From contig CM038907.1 of NCBI GenBank assembly GCA_021904315.1, forward strand, positions 26,419,223 through 26,483,222: a stretch of 64,000 nucleotides of DNA, read 5' to 3'. Origin of the DNA: Sphagnum magellanicum (Eukaryota > Streptophyta > Sphagnopsida > Sphagnales > Sphagnaceae). Position numbers and translations under genes: made by a program. The notes under the pieces are model-generated. The model was not told the DNA's origin. It did not search any database and worked only from the letters and a program-made list of their open reading frames with translations. Shown one piece after another: positions 35,195 to 48,834 of this stretch; the stretch's first letter is position 1; every line of letters starts with the position of its first letter.

Positions 35195-36585
35195 GCTCAC
35201 CAGCCCCCTACCAGACGTCGAAGTTGTCGAGCTGTGCTGATGATGCTCCCCAGCTGCGACACCCACAATAAAAGAAATAGTACCTCAGGAACCAGTGAAC
35301 AGCTCAAACTTCCAGATCTAAGAACTTCGCTACAATCAACATGTTGATCACAAGAAGAAGACAACAATTTATTGTTTTTGGAACTGTGTTCCAGATCTCT
35401 GAAGCCGAAGATCGGCGACGAATAATTCCATCTGACCCATTTCAGCTGAAGATCTATCTGATCTTCTAGTTTTTCTTACCAGAATTATGTTCCAGCTGAT
35501 GGGTTGCGGAGGAGTTTATCATCATGATATCGATCCCTACTGCAGCTCTGAAGCTGCAGCTCCTTCAATTTGAACTCTCGCTTTCTTCACAGGACTTCAA
35601 CACACATGTACAATATCTGCAGCAGCTCATTCATTACACGTATGTTGCAGTGGATCAGATTCCGGCTCCCTGAGCAGCAGCTTCTATTTTGTACTTCTCG
35701 ATCAAAACATCAAGCTCTAATTTGTTACTACACTTGGAATCACGTCTTGACAAACCTACTTATTTCCCCAGGGACTTTTGCTTGGGCATAGCAGAGCTAT
35801 ATATTATCTATGGTTGATTGGATTGGCAAAGCAGCTGCTTCACATATCTTCCCAACACAGCTAGGAATCTTGAGAGCAACACACACAGGCGCACAACAAA
35901 GGTGGTATTTGAACCCTGAACAAAAAACTTTGCATGCATCTCCAGAAACCCACCAAATATTCCTAAAATATTCCTGCACAAGCTTTGTCCAAGTCCGGTT
36001 GAAGGGCGGGCGGGCGGGCGCACGACAATCTTTTGATTCTTTCAGTTAATTACCAACAATCGCATCACAATCGCACGAAAATACATACAGAAGCAAATCC
36101 CCAACAACAAAAGCAACAAAATTCACGAACTCAGAACTCCAGTAGTCAAGGTGGTTTGATATGGTGTGTACCAAAATGCGAGAAATCTCCAGATTCAGGT
36201 AATTGCTTGGGTGGGAGAATCAGACAACGGAAGAGCAGTACGCACGCACGGACGCACGCGCGCTCGCTCGCTCGCTCCCTCCCTTCCGCAGCAACAGAAA
36301 AAATAGAAATTTTTCCTAACACTGAACTTGCAGTATTATAAGTGGCCAAGCACCATTTACTGAATCTAGTATGCTAGTATGATCACCACCACCACAGTGC
36401 CTTCAAAGCTTGAATTTCCAATCTCCTCCAATATATATTTTATGTGATTCATTCATCAGCTGCAACAACATATCGTCATCGATCGAGTCCGAAGCTCCGC
36501 AAACTTCAGCTCACCTCAAGATCTCGCCACTATTTCGACATCATGAACAAATTTGAACTGTAACTCGATGATCCGAGCTCCAAGA

Positions 36586-36660
<75 letters not shown>

Positions 36661-37300
36661 CTGGGGAAAGAGCTGCAGCACTAGACTAATTAGCTGAGAG
36701 GCAAATTGACATCAAGACTCTTGCAACTTCTAGAGCAGCTTTCTCTAAAGATGCAGCAGCATATCATCGTCATCATCATCCTTCAATTGTGCTAGTCATC
36801 AGACTCTATGTGTGTGTGTCTTCTTGCTGCCTGCCTGCTGCCTGCCTGCTGCTGAATATTTTTCCCAGCTTCTCCTCACAATCCAACAACAACAACAACA
36901 ACCACCAGGGACATCACCAGCACGTAAGCTGGATAAACAACCTACCCACTAAAAACAACAACAGCAGCAGCAGCAGCGAAACCACAACAAAGGTACTCAA
37001 TGAATTCTACCAAAACACCCACAAGAGAAAACAAAAAACAAAAAAAACAAAGCCCAAAAACAATTTGAAGAAATTTTCTTTCAAGAAATGAATGAATTCG
37101 GGTTTCTCCTCAAAACTGGCATCATCAACAACACTTGCAAGCAAGCAGGCAAGAAAGTAATATTTGCGTGCCACAGTGATGAAGATCAATCTCTGAAATG
37201 GTTTGCAAAGAACCAGTACCACCATTAAATCTTACCCACTGCAACAACAACAACAAAGCATCAAGGGCACAGACGTGGTGAGTCATGAAGCACACTGTGC
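35195..37300 (-). promoter_or_regulatory. probable 5' UTR and promoter region of the GT25-like gene
   Basis: Sequence upstream of the ATG is less AT-rich than its surroundings and carries tracts typical of plant 5' regions: a (GA)n on the sense strand (36589-36657), (CAA)n near 36885-36901, (CAG)n near 36962-36977, and GC-rich tetranucleotide runs (GGGC near 36004-36020; CGCA/CGCT near 36240-36283). A TATA-like CTTATAATAC on the sense strand lies at 36333-36342. I cannot fix the transcription start or exclude a 5' UTR intron. Confidence 0.4.
36589..36657. repeat. (CT)34 microsatellite = (GA)n on the gene sense strand
   Basis: An uninterrupted CT run of about 69 bp, roughly 1.4 kb upstream of the GT25-like ATG. 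In plants such (GA)n tracts are common near promoters and bind BBR/BPC GAGA-binding factors; action here is inference. Confidence 0.95.
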
Positions 37301-37449
37301 TTTGGCCAGAAAGAAAGGAAGGAAGGAAGGAAAAGGTAGGTGGGCCTGGAATAATATTGCTCGCCTGAATTATTATTATTCTTTTTACATTTTGTTTTGT
37401 TATTTTATTTTCTATAGTTTTTATCGTTGTTGTTAGTTTTTTTTATTTT

Positions 37450-39290
37450 AATTTTTATTATTTTGCAAATTGAAATTCTTTTTTCCAATTAGGATTTGTA
37501 GGGCTTTTTTTTTTGGCTATTACAGAGTTTCTTGCAGGGTAAATATGAATACTTTAGCCATTTGTAGTACATTTGTTTTCCCTTTGTGTGAGTCCAAGAC
37601 TTCGGCCTGTTGTTGTTGTTGCTTCTTTTTTTTTCTTAGTTAGGGGGTGTTGGTGCCATATTTTGCACATTTTTGGCCTTGGAAAATAAACACAAATTTT
37701 ATTCTATCACAAATCCCCAAAAACTTTTTTTTCTTTTTTTGTTTTGGCAGGGATGGGTGGGGTATGGTGGGCATGGTACTATACCTTATTAGTACCTAGC
37801 CTTCGGTGTGGGGGCACTAATTAATCGAAATAGCCAAAAATGTTGAAAAATACGCGGCTGCTATGCCCAAAATCTCAATGAAACTCTCATGCACAGTAAC
37901 TTCATTATTTAGTATACATAATGCCGAATAATAAATTATTATTTATTATCTTTTACTGCCAATTTCCAAACATTACTGACCACCCAAAATATATATATAT
38001 ATATATAATCAATTATTATGCACCATGTTGCCAAAGCAGCCTTTGTACTACTACTGTATTGCAGCCTGCAATAAAAACCTTTTTGTAAGAAACAAAATTC
38101 GCCAAAAGTTGTGACACAGTCTCAAATTTGCTGTGAGAATGATTCGCCATATTTAGACTTTTTGGGGCCTGAATCGCCAGGGAATCCATCTCCAGCTGAA
38201 ACAAGTAGCCAAAAAAAAAAAAAGGAAAATCCTTAATATAGTTTCAACTTTCATAGTTTATTTGTAGCCAAATTTGGCTTAGATCTTCCTAGGGTTTTAA
38301 TCACAACATGTGCTACTACAACAGAAATGTGTGGGGGAAAAATAAAACCCATGATTGCAGGCCTGAATTATTGATTTTTATTTTTTATTATTGTGCAGGC
38401 ACAAAAAAAATTTAATTGAGCTTTTAGGGCTTTTTTTTTTTTGGTTTTTTTTGCAGGAGAATTCAAAACTCTAATCATTTGTAGTAATTGTTTTTCCATC
38501 TCCGTTTCACGCAAAAAATTTGCACATTTTCAACCTCCGATAAGGAAAATCATGAACATTCTGTTGCAAACTCCTACCCCCAAAAACTGCCTCGCTCTTT
38601 TTGTCTTTCTTTGGTATGTTTTGGTTTGTGTTGCGTGATGGAGTTACCTGTTATTGTAAGGTCCGTGACATCCGTGCCTTCTTCTTCGGTCCGTAGATTC
38701 GTAATTCATTCACTTTCAAAGCCCGTGCTTTCTGTGCCTTCGTCATGCCTTCAGTTCATGCATAATGCATTTTATTTTATTTTTCACTTTCAAAGATTCG
38801 TCCGAATTGTCAACATGTGTAAAAAATTTCTTGCACCACCGGGAAAAAGGCCTGTTTTTCTGGATGCTCACGATGTTCTCAAACAAGGGAACTCACTCTC
38901 CAATATACACATTGCCCTTGAAGTTTTTGGGAACGGGAACTCCCGAGAAGGCGTTTTTCCTTTTGACCTTGGTTTAGGCTTTGATGAAGGGGAACTCATA
39001 TTTCCGCCTCGTTCACGGCAACTTAGTGATTATTTTTCTTGTGGGGGGGAGGGGGGTGGGGTTTTTTTAATTTTGACCTATACAAAAAGCATTATTTAGA
39101 AAAAAAGAAAAAAAAGTCAAGGTTGGCTAGATTCTTCAAAGAAAAAAAAATAGAAAAAAAAGGCGAGACTTGTAAAATAGGTTTCCAGTTGGTGGGTAGC
39201 CACCAATAACTTAAAGAAGGATACTTTAAAGTTTTGGCTTGCGTATTGCCAAATTTGGTCAAATCTTCTTGTGAATGATTGCCATTTTCA
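37450..39290. repeat. old tandem duplication, about 0.9-1.0-kb unit (2 degenerate copies)
   Basis: Paired landmarks keep order: TAGGGC plus a T-run then GCAGG (about 37500 and 38425); ATTTGTAGTA (about 37560 and 38477); TTTGCACATTTT (about 37663 and 38519); TCCCCAAAAAC and CCCCCAAAAAC (about 37712 and 38578); GCCAAATTTGG (about 38266 and 39248). The offset is about 860-980 bp. The open frame across 38638-39099 is part of this repeat and shows no domain. Confidence 0.55.
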
Positions 39291-39912
39291 TTACATCATA
39301 AAATTGAAGAGAAAAAAAAGGAAAAAAAAACCATTGATCCCAGCCAGGTCCCTCAAAACCATTTTGAGGGCCCAAAGCAAAAAGCCTCCCACCCTATCAA
39401 TGGTTTTTTTTTTAATAATTGTTTTGTAGTGAAGGTGGTGATCATCCATTTAGTCAAGACTTAGCCAAAAAAAAATTATATTAAAAAACATGAAGGGATT
39501 AAATTAAATATTTTTCTTTATTTTTGGTACTACCTACTTGAACCATATATAGAAATCTGGTTTTTCTTTTAATAAAAAAAATGGAATTTTTGGAAAAGAT
39601 AAATTCAAAAAAGTCATTGAATTTGCTATAGACAATTTCCAAATGTTTGCAAAGTAAAACATGGGAACCTATAAGTTATTTTACTTTGACATTTGAATCA
39701 CTTTCTCCCTTTCTTTCTTTCTTTCTTTTCTTTGCAAACAATAGGTAATAGGCCAAGGACTTGGGTGAGTCACTTTATGGACTTTGGGCATATGGGTACT
39801 ATCTGTTTTAGGCAAAAGGTCAAAAAGATGCCACATGGAGTTGAAAGTTTGAAGCTATGGCGTGTTGAGAATGAGAACCATGGGTTTTTATGCCAGGTTT
39901 CACTCATAACAA

Positions 39913-39943
<31 letters not shown>

Positions 39944-41164
39944 TGGCACAAATGGACAAATCCATCGTAGAAAAGAACCAGTATTTGACTTGACGCTTGT
40001 AAATTTGAGTAATTGTAGTTACATTTGTTCAAAGTTTGTGTTAAATTGCATTAAAGATGGTTTGGACTATTTTTCAATATCATATTAGGTTTTGAAATCA
40101 TTTGCATGTTTGCTCCATTAGGATATGGTATATATGAGTGGGGAAAAGTTGAGTATGTCTTGTTTATTGCTGTTTATATCAGATCCATATAAAATGCATC
40201 ATCTGGATGACCCACATCCCACGTGAACCAACCTTAACACAAATGAACCCGAGGAAATGGGGGGGGAAAAAAAAAGCACGGGATGAAAAAGAGAAGCAGT
40301 ACAATATGCGTTTTCATGTTAGAACTCATAAGAAGACTGCCATATGTCCATCTGAAAGAAAAGAAAGAAGTAACCATCAAAAGAGTTGCAACTTGCTTTG
40401 TTGTCTTGTGTTTTGCTATTGTCTATAACTGCTCAACCATGCCCCCCACAAAGACATTTGGGAAATGCAAGTTCTTTTGGTAATTGAGAAGAGTTGCAAT
40501 CGTCAGCTTTAATAGTGAGTTGAATAAGCCTAGGAAACTGACAAAGATTTTATGTTGCTCCAAGAAATTTGGGTGTACCCTAAATAGCCATAGTTACCAA
40601 TGAATATCTTTTGAAATGATACTTGTGAGCTTTTGGACTTGGTTTAAGATATTACAAGATCATGTGTTTTTTCACTATGAATTTAATGTTGTGTCTCCAT
40701 TCATTCTAATTTGTGCCTTTTTTTTATAAAAAAAAACTCAAGATTCATGTTGAAAATTTGTCTTGTAAAATAATAGGAGGATGAAAAATGAAACCCACCC
40801 AAAAAGTACATTTTGAGAATCAAAGTGAAGTTAAATTTTTTTATGGAGAGAAACTTTCACATTACCATAATATAAACATATTGGAGAAAGCATGAAAATT
40901 GGCTATTGATGATTAGCAATGTACTAGAGTTTTTGCAAATGTCACACAGTTCATACCAAGGTCACCAATTTCATAATATAATAGCAACACTGTACCTGAA
41001 AAGGCCATGTTTCGTGATGGCCCTTGCATGTAATAATAATGTGTGGCATTCATTCTGAGTGTAATAGTATTATATAACATGTAAAGTGATATTCCGTCAC
41101 TTTTGCCAACTCCACAAAAAGATGTCTAACCCCACCCCTCCCCCAAAAGCAAAACATTTTGCAC
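39291..41164. other. non-coding stretch
   Basis: Poly-A and poly-T runs, a (TTTTG)n run near 39912-39940 and a CTTT run near 39706-39730. No recognised gene. Confidence 0.5.
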
Positions 41165-41970
41165 AGCTCAAGTGTAACAAAGGGGAGAAATGTTCAACTT
41201 CAGCACTCTTATCAATTAGCAACCCATTTCTTAAAAAGGAATAAAAGCATTTCATTGGTGGAAAATATGAAACTTCTCCAACAATAATTAGGCGCAATAG
41301 GGTTTTGCTCATGTTGAATCATGGATCTATAAAGTGAAATATACACATCCTTATGATTTTTTTTAGTTTTTCATTTTCTTTGCATGTTTTGGTTGCCTAA
41401 GTTCACAAATGTACCACCCAAATTCATATCCTGTAATCACGGTCATTTGGCTTTACAAGGTCAAGCCACCACACTTGAGCATGACAAATTATTGCCATCC
41501 GTACTCTTTCAACTTGGTGCCACATTGGATGAAATGTTGCTCAACCCACTTGGAGAAGAAAAGAAGTGCTCAATTTCAGGATCCTAATAACTAGCAACCC
41601 CTTTCTTTAAAAGGAATAAAAGAATTTTATTTGTGGAAATTGAAACTTTTCCAAAACAAATGAGCAAGAATTTGTTTAGGGTTTTGTTTATGTATAAATG
41701 ATTGGATCTACCATAAGGTGAAGTATATGACTCTATATGATTTTTTAGGTCTCCCTTTTTTTTGACATGTTTGATTGTCGCGTTTAGGGTTTAAGTTCAC
41801 AAACAAATGTATCACTCAAATTCAAAACCCTAATCACATTTGATATGACTTTATGGGAGTGTTAAGTGCCCATCGAACTTGATAAATTATTGATGGCCGT
41901 ACTCTTCCAACTTGGTGGTGTAACAAGTGAAAAGCTGCTCAACCCAATCGGGAAAAGAATAAAGTGATGG
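41165..41970. repeat. about 385-bp tandem duplication (about 2 copies)
   Basis: AGCAACCCATTTCTTAAAAA with GGAATAAAAG at 41218 recurs at 41593, and AAGTTCACAAA with CAAATTC at 41399 recurs at 41793. GACAAATTATTGCCATCCGT near 41484 recurs as GATAAATTATTGATGGCCGT near 41880, and GCTCAACCCA near 41536 recurs near 41937. The offset drifts from 375 to 396 through indels. Confidence 0.8.
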
Positions 41971-43689
41971 ACAAGGAAGGAAGGAAGGACTGTGTTGGGA
42001 CTTTTTGTTAGGAAAAATTTGGGAGATTCCCCTCTTTCCTTCACTTATTGAATAATTTAATCAATTGTTCACATGTGCCCCAACTTTAATCCCGAGCTGA
42101 TGATCTTCCTTTTCATTATCAATGATTCTCTCTACGGGGCTTTCAAGGCGTCTCCGCACTTGAAAGCTGACTGCTTCTTCTTTCTTTTCCCTACCTTATG
42201 TAAGGAATGTTGGTAACGGTGTTCCTTGGACAGCATACATGCAGAGGAACCCTAGTCCGTCCAAACCCTAGGAACCTGCACCACAGATTTGCTCACACAA
42301 AATATGCAGGTAACCCTAGGAACTTGTACCATAGATTTGTGCATTGGATGACAAAAAAAATATTCTCCATATAAAACTCTCTCGAGTCTAAAACCATATG
42401 TGTTTTTAGGGGTTGGTTTTTTGCGTTTGAAGTAGGAACCTAGTGGGTTGTCATTTATGGCCAGCATGAACCAGCACCCACAAACACACCAGTTGGGAAT
42501 TCTGTCCACTGGATGGGCTGGGATTTTTCATCTAGTGGTTGAATGTGTTTGGACGTTTTGTGCTGACCTTTTCTTTGGTTTTTGGTTTGCTGGTTGTTTT
42601 TTTCCCAACTTTGAGATCACCTGCCCAGTTACATATTACCTGCCTTCTTGGCCCTGCGTACTAACTAAGAATCAACTCCCCTTCTCCCTCTCACCTACCT
42701 ACCTACTAGATCCACACCCCCTTTTCTCACCTAAGTTTGTCATCTCATTCTTACCTACCTACCCAACACCTACATAACATTCACGACAACCAAGGAAAAT
42801 AATTCAAATATAGATATTGCATTCAATCGGTTAGTAATAAATTAAACATATTTAGGCCTCATGTATAGGTATTGCATGTGCGAGCTCTTCATACCGTCAA
42901 TGTTCTCATGAGCCTCCACTTTGCACCATTTATTGTATACTATACACAACATAATTTAATAATTTAATACCTTGGGTTAAAAGAAAAAGAAAATTACATT
43001 TTATAACATAAAATGGATCAAAGGAGGATTTAGAGTTAGGTAGATGGCCCAAACATTTATGACTTTTGTAAAAACATCATTTTTTTATATTAATTAAATT
43101 CAAGGTTAGGTTAATTTATGAAGGAAGAATCATGAATCATATATTGAGCAAATGAAATTCATTTCTTCTTTTTTGAATGGGAGTGAAGACATCTTTAAAA
43201 TTGAAAAATAGTCGGGGAGAATAAAATTGAAAGGTAAGAGATAAATATTTTCCTTCACTTCTTAAAATTATTAATTTTTGAGCTTTGATTTTTAATTCAT
43301 AATTAGCTCATCTAAAATTATTTTTTAGAGTTGTCAAGGTTATGTGTAAGGTTTTATAATTAAAGTTGAAACTCTTTTGAAAATGGTGCATGTTTAGGGT
43401 TTAGTCTATAATCATATTTAAGGTTTTTTATTTATTTATAGTTATGGTTTGATTTAGGGTTGGAAAGCTTTGCAAGGAGAATGTCATCACCTTGGACCAT
43501 CAAATTAAAGGTTTTCTTTTCTTTTCCTTTCATTTTTTCATTCATGTGTGGTTTTAATTTAATTACAAATTAGTTAGTTTCGTGTATTGAATCAACATGT
43601 TAATATAACCTACATTTTCTTGATTAGGGGAGAAGATTATTACATCAGTAATTGTTTGATCCTAACTCAAGAAATCTACATGTAATTAT
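41971..43689. other. non-coding stretch
   Basis: Contains a short tandem duplication (about 42264-42345; AACCCTAGGAACCTGCACCA twice, 48 bp apart) and CCTACCTACCTA runs near 42692 and 42750. No coding region is recognised. Confidence 0.5.
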
Positions 43690-44110
43690 TAGTCCTAAAC
43701 ATGGGTATTATAAGAATGGGTCCCATATCTAACATGTGTTTTAGTTTTGGAATGTAGGTATTGCAAGGTTAGGTCCTAGGTCCAATGTGTGTTTGAGTTT
43801 GAAATGTAGGTTGGCACTTGGTTGGGTCCTAGGTCCAATGTGTGTTTTAGTTTGGAATGCAGGTATTGCAAGGTTGGGTCCCATGTCTAGTGTGTGTTTT
43901 GGTTTTGGGATGCAAATAATACAAGGTTGGGTCCCATGTCTTGTGTGTGTTTAAGGTTGGTATGTGGGTATTGTAAGGTTGAGTCCTATGTCCATTGTGG
44001 ATTTAAGTATTTGACATGTAGATATTACAAATGGAACATATACATTTTTAGTGTTGTTATTAGTTTGGCATGTAAGTATTACCAACCTAGGTTCCATGCA
44101 TAATGTATTG
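43690..44110. repeat. 52-54-bp minisatellite, about 8 copies (block 1)
   Basis: The unit reads roughly GGTATTGCAAGGTTGGGTCC, CATGTCTAGTGTGTGTTTTA, GTTTGGAATGCA. The anchor GTATT-like word falls at 43703, 43756, 43808, 43861, 43914, 43966, 44020 and 44074, steps of 52-54. A related block in the same orientation lies at 50112-50330. Confidence 0.85.
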
Positions 44111-45029
44111 ATTATGCAAGTAGTAATTAGTTGTGTATTCCATTAGTATTCATGGTCTGATGAAGAAAGTGGGTATTGCAAGTGCATTTTTTACAAGTTT
44201 ATAAGCGCATGGGCTGAATTTCCAAATCACAATCAATTCAAGTTCAAAACCCAATAAAATCCCCTTTCTCAAATGTGGATTTGGCATGGACTCCCAAGGT
44301 GAAGCATGGGGCCATAAACATTGTGTTGATTAAGATTATGTCCATAGCACATGCACATGTGTGTGAGTTTTTGGAAGGCGAGTGAGGTGATGTGGAAACC
44401 CCAAAAGGATGCAGCATGCACAAAAACTTGCACCCCACCAAAAGGATATAAAAACCCCGTCATTAAATAACCACATCAACCATACTTGATATAATTGATG
44501 TTCCATGTTTTTTTTTCCTTTTCAAATGTCCTTCATAAACACACATGATCCTTACCATAAGTATGTTTTGTAGATATGATTGTGCCTATGGTCCTAATGA
44601 TCATTGTAATGACCCAAACCATACAAGATAAATCAAAGGAGAATGTTTGGTTGTTTTTTCAATCTAGCAATTATACACATAGCCTGATGTGGTGGACCTA
44701 TGTTTTTAGCATCAAACACACACTAGAATGAATCATGAACCGGCACATGGCCGACAAGATCCCAAATCATCAATTTGCATGTCCCACCCTGAATTTCACA
44801 ATCTTTAAAAGATTACATTTGGACTCAATTGAGTTTAGGGCACACCACCAAAAAACTTTATCACAAGCATAAAGTAATTTGGTGGGAATGTGTGAATGCC
44901 AAAAAAAACCATGACAAGGGATGATTTTATGCAACAATAAGACATTGTGTATTTAGATTGGAAACATAAGAAAGGGAGTTAGCAATTACACAAAAAACCA
45001 ACCATTTTAGTTTGATCTTGGGTTTTACA
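44111..45029. other. non-coding stretch before the MULE relic
   Basis: No recognised domain on either strand. Sequence close to 45029 may include more of the MULE N-terminus, too decayed for me to trace. Confidence 0.45.
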
Positions 45030-46943
45030 TCATTTAGAACACGTATTTTATCTTCAAGAAGTTGGAGAAATTAATGGAATTCAAGTCCTATTCACTCTAG
45101 GCATCCAAACATGAATGCAATGTTGATCCATGTTTGCATATGTCCATAACAGAACAATTTCCATGGATGCCACATTTGGCACAAATGATGTGAAATATCA
45201 TTTGTTCACCTTGATGGGCTTTGATGTTCATCACAACAGAGTGCCTCTAACATGGATCATTACAAGTCGACAAACCATGGATGATTTGATTCAATGGTTC
45301 AAACCTTTGAAAGAAAAAATGTTGTCAATCATGCCTAATTGGAGACCAAGTTGTTTCATTATTGATGATGCCCCTCAAGAGTTGTGGGTATTATGGTGAA
45401 TATCAATCCTACTTCTTTCTTCCTAACTATGTTCAATGAAAAACAAAAAATTTCCTTGTCCAAGGTCTTTTTCATTCCTATTAAGCTTACAATGTACTTA
45501 TATACCTAGCTAATGCTAAAAGTTGGTGTGAGTTGTGTGTGAATGTTTAAGATTGTTTGGGCTACGAAAAACATCCCTATCTTCTTTTGTGCATGGCATG
45601 TAACAAAAGGCATAGCACTTATGTGCAATGGAGAAGATCAAAGATGTTGAAGTCCAATGAATAATCCTTCATGACCTACATGAAGGATGTCCATCGAGCT
45701 TAAGGAAAACATTGAAACTTTCAAAGAACGAAGGAGAATGAAAATCCTACAAAGCTTCGAACAACATAATCTTGGTGATTCTTGGACACATTATTTTTGG
45801 ACCTATAATTTCCAATGTGGTATGTGGTGATTTTCAATTTCAGTCTTTCAAAACATGTTTGTTTGATCATAGTTTCATAATTTGCATCCCTTTAAATGGG
45901 TATGTTCATGTTTTATCAACTAGAACATTGATCCAATTAATATTGCATTATGCATTGTGTATTAGAGTTGCAGATGATTAGCCTTTGACGCATGCCACAT
46001 TCCAACCAATATACACAAGTGAGCATTGAATCCTATCATGGCGCCTTCAAACATTAGTTTTTATTTGAGACAAAAGGTCTTAGAGGGCATCAAATTGATT
46101 AGTTGGTTTGGAGATTAATAACAACAATTTCACAACATTACATGCACACATTTGAAATGAAGAAAAATAGATTCATGGAAAACAAGGTTGTGGACGTATT
46201 GCAAGAACAAATGTGCAAAAAATAACATTGATCCCCTTCACACATGTATCCCAACTGTCCTTTGCAACAAATTATTATTGAATCATAAGGAATCATCATC
46301 TAGCCAATGTGGAACACAGTAAAATACCAATTTACAAAAATATTCACATTGAACATGTGAATAAGCATTATGAAGGAATCTTTGCAAGCACCAAATTTTT
46401 ATTATTTTCATGGTCACTAATGTTACCCAAAAGGATGTCATTGATTATTGTGAAAAATGGTTTGAATCTAATTGTGGAGGTTCGGTAGCCATGTTTGTAA
46501 ACCCCAAATATATTTCAAATGATTCAAATTTCAAAGATGATGGTGAAGCTTATGGTGATGAAAAGGTCATCGACATTAGTTTGATTGAAATTATGGAAGA
46601 GGTTGTGCTTCCTACAAATGAGCTTATGGCTTTTGATGAACTAGAAAGTTCAATTGTTCCTTTGGAAGAAGCATTAACTCATTTACATCACACAATGTTA
46701 AGGATTGTCAAAGAATGCACACAAGGAGGGGTTGCACTTCATGACCATGCCACTTGAATCATGAAAGTTGTGGCATTAGAAATCCAAAACATTCACCTCA
46801 CAAAAATGAATGAATCATTGCATCTAAAAATGTTGTTACATCATGTAGATGATGGTTTAGTGTATTTGGTTCATAGTTTGAAGGATTGGCATGAAACAAT
46901 GCTCACACACACAAATGTTCGTAAGAAAAGATCTCATAAATAA
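45030..46943 (+). pseudogene. Mutator-like (MULE) transposase relic
   Basis: Just upstream of 45130 a frame reads YLQEVGEINGIQVLFTLGIQ, joining (after stops) SMFAYVHNRTISMDATFGTN and KYHLFTLMGFDVHHNRVPLT. It runs on to WIITSR, LIQWFKPLKE, MLSIMPNWRPSCFIIDDAPQ. This is the MULE DDE transposase core; the first Asp (M-D-A-T-F) and second Asp (I-I-D-D-A) are present. After about 150 extra bases it resumes as IVWATKNIPIFFCAWHVTKG (about 45553-45615, the W-H-V landmark), then scattered pieces. From 46410 a longer frame (YCEKWFESNCGGSVAMFVNP, then acidic) runs to 46943, broken only by TGA at 46755-46757, a likely CGA-to-TGA change. No TIRs were found. Inactive. Confidence 0.75.
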
Positions 46944-48834
46944 ATATTAATTTTAGCATTCAATAGGCATCATATTCATGTAAATTGTTTGTTTGATTAT
47001 TTTATACCAAAGGTTTATAGTATTATTGTGTATCAAATGCTAACAATATTATTTTGTGCTTCAAAATCCATTATTTTGCCTTGGCGTGTGTTTTATGTTA
47101 ACATCAACACACAATGTCAAACATAAATCTAATCAATGGAGAATATCCAAATGTGGGCCCATTGTTGTTCAAATATAATCACCAAGACAACATTAACAAT
47201 ACCCAAGAATTTAAAGCATATCAGATAAAGGGAAAATCTTCAATGAAATTTTAAATGACACAATGCCGTTATTCCATTTCAAAGGTTTCATTTAATTTAA
47301 GCCAGAGGTTACTTAGCCTTGACACACTATAAAAAAGATAATAATATGGTATTAATATTATAATATTATTAAATAGAATTTTCATACATCAAATAATTAT
47401 TAGTAATAAAAATGATGATAATATTATAATATATAATTATCACCAATTAATAAATTTTATTTTAATATTATTTGAACATTATTGATTGTGTTGGTATATT
47501 TTTATACACCTACATGCCTAAATAACATTAATTAATTTATAAGTATCTTAGCATAGGCTACATATTAACTACAAATATTTTTAAGAAAATTATAATAATA
47601 ATGAAAATTTATTAAGATCATTAAATTAAAAATTTAAATAATGATATTTTTAAAAGTTTATTCAATAATATTTTTCCCCTAAATTTTTAAATATTCTTAT
47701 TATCATGATAGTTTAATAATAACTAGCCCTAATAAATTACTATGTTAAATGAATTATTAATGAAGAAAATAATTTTAATAGTATCATTATTTAGTATTAT
47801 TCATCATAATTAGTTCAACATAATTGTTGATAATATATTTTAATATTATTTAATACAAATCAGTATTAACAAATTGAAAAAATTAAAATATCATAACATT
47901 ATTTTGTTAAATAAAAAATGCATGAAAATTTTGTATTAATAAGATAATTGTTAATGATTATTGAAATATATTTTTTCGTATAACTAAATATGTTATTAAT
48001 ATTAAAAATATTTCAATAAAATTAAGCAATAGAATAATAGCATTTTAAATAAAATATTAATAAGTGTAACAACATTAATATTGTTATTAGTTAGTATTAT
48101 TCAATACAAGTATTACAAGTATCAATTTAATAGTAATTAATAACTTGATATATTATTATGTTTGGAGATTATAAGTAATACAAGATTTGAAAGTGCATAT
48201 GTAGGTAGTTGGAACGTAAACAATTGGATGACTACTTCCCAAGATTGCATTGTGGATGTATTGTTCATTTTGTGAAAATGGAACTATTTCCATACTTTGA
48301 TTATTGAAAAAGTAAAAGAAAAAACTAAATGAAATATCCATAATAAAAATTGAAAGGTATTACAAATCATTATGCATTACCCATTCATATGGGTGTAAGC
48401 AAAACACACCATGTCAATATTTTTCAACATTTGTTCTTACATCACCATTTTTGCATCACCAAACAAAAGGATGTAAATATTACAAAAGACCTTATGCAAT
48501 AACCACATTCACAAAATAAAACAATTCATATATATGTAGGTAAGGCAAATGTAATAATAATAAACTTTCATTTCGTTATTTTTCATCCAATGAGTTTTCA
48601 AAAAAAGGCTGCATGTTATGAATTTCTAAATTAAAGTTAATCAAATAACCTAAACCTTGATTGAATATGGGACACATACCCTTTTGGTGGATGAATAGCC
48701 TGTTAAGTTCATTATCTTTCTTGTCAACCACAACCTTTTCTTGATAGCTTTGAATTTGAAAGCTCCATTCATCAAATGGGGTTGAATTTACAAAAGGATT
48801 ATCCAGATCACGAGATGCTCAAAACATATGAATA
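46944..48834. other. very AT-rich non-coding block
   Basis: Between about 47330 and 48170 the DNA is almost entirely A/T, built of AATATTA/TTATAAT words. No coding content. It might be a matrix-attachment-like region or a decayed TIR element; I found no TIRs. Confidence 0.55.

Noticed and set aside
38488..39099. 203-codon open frame
   Set aside because: Starts at TTG, lies inside an old tandem duplication, no domain, hydrophobic and Ser/Phe-rich as expected from T-rich DNA.
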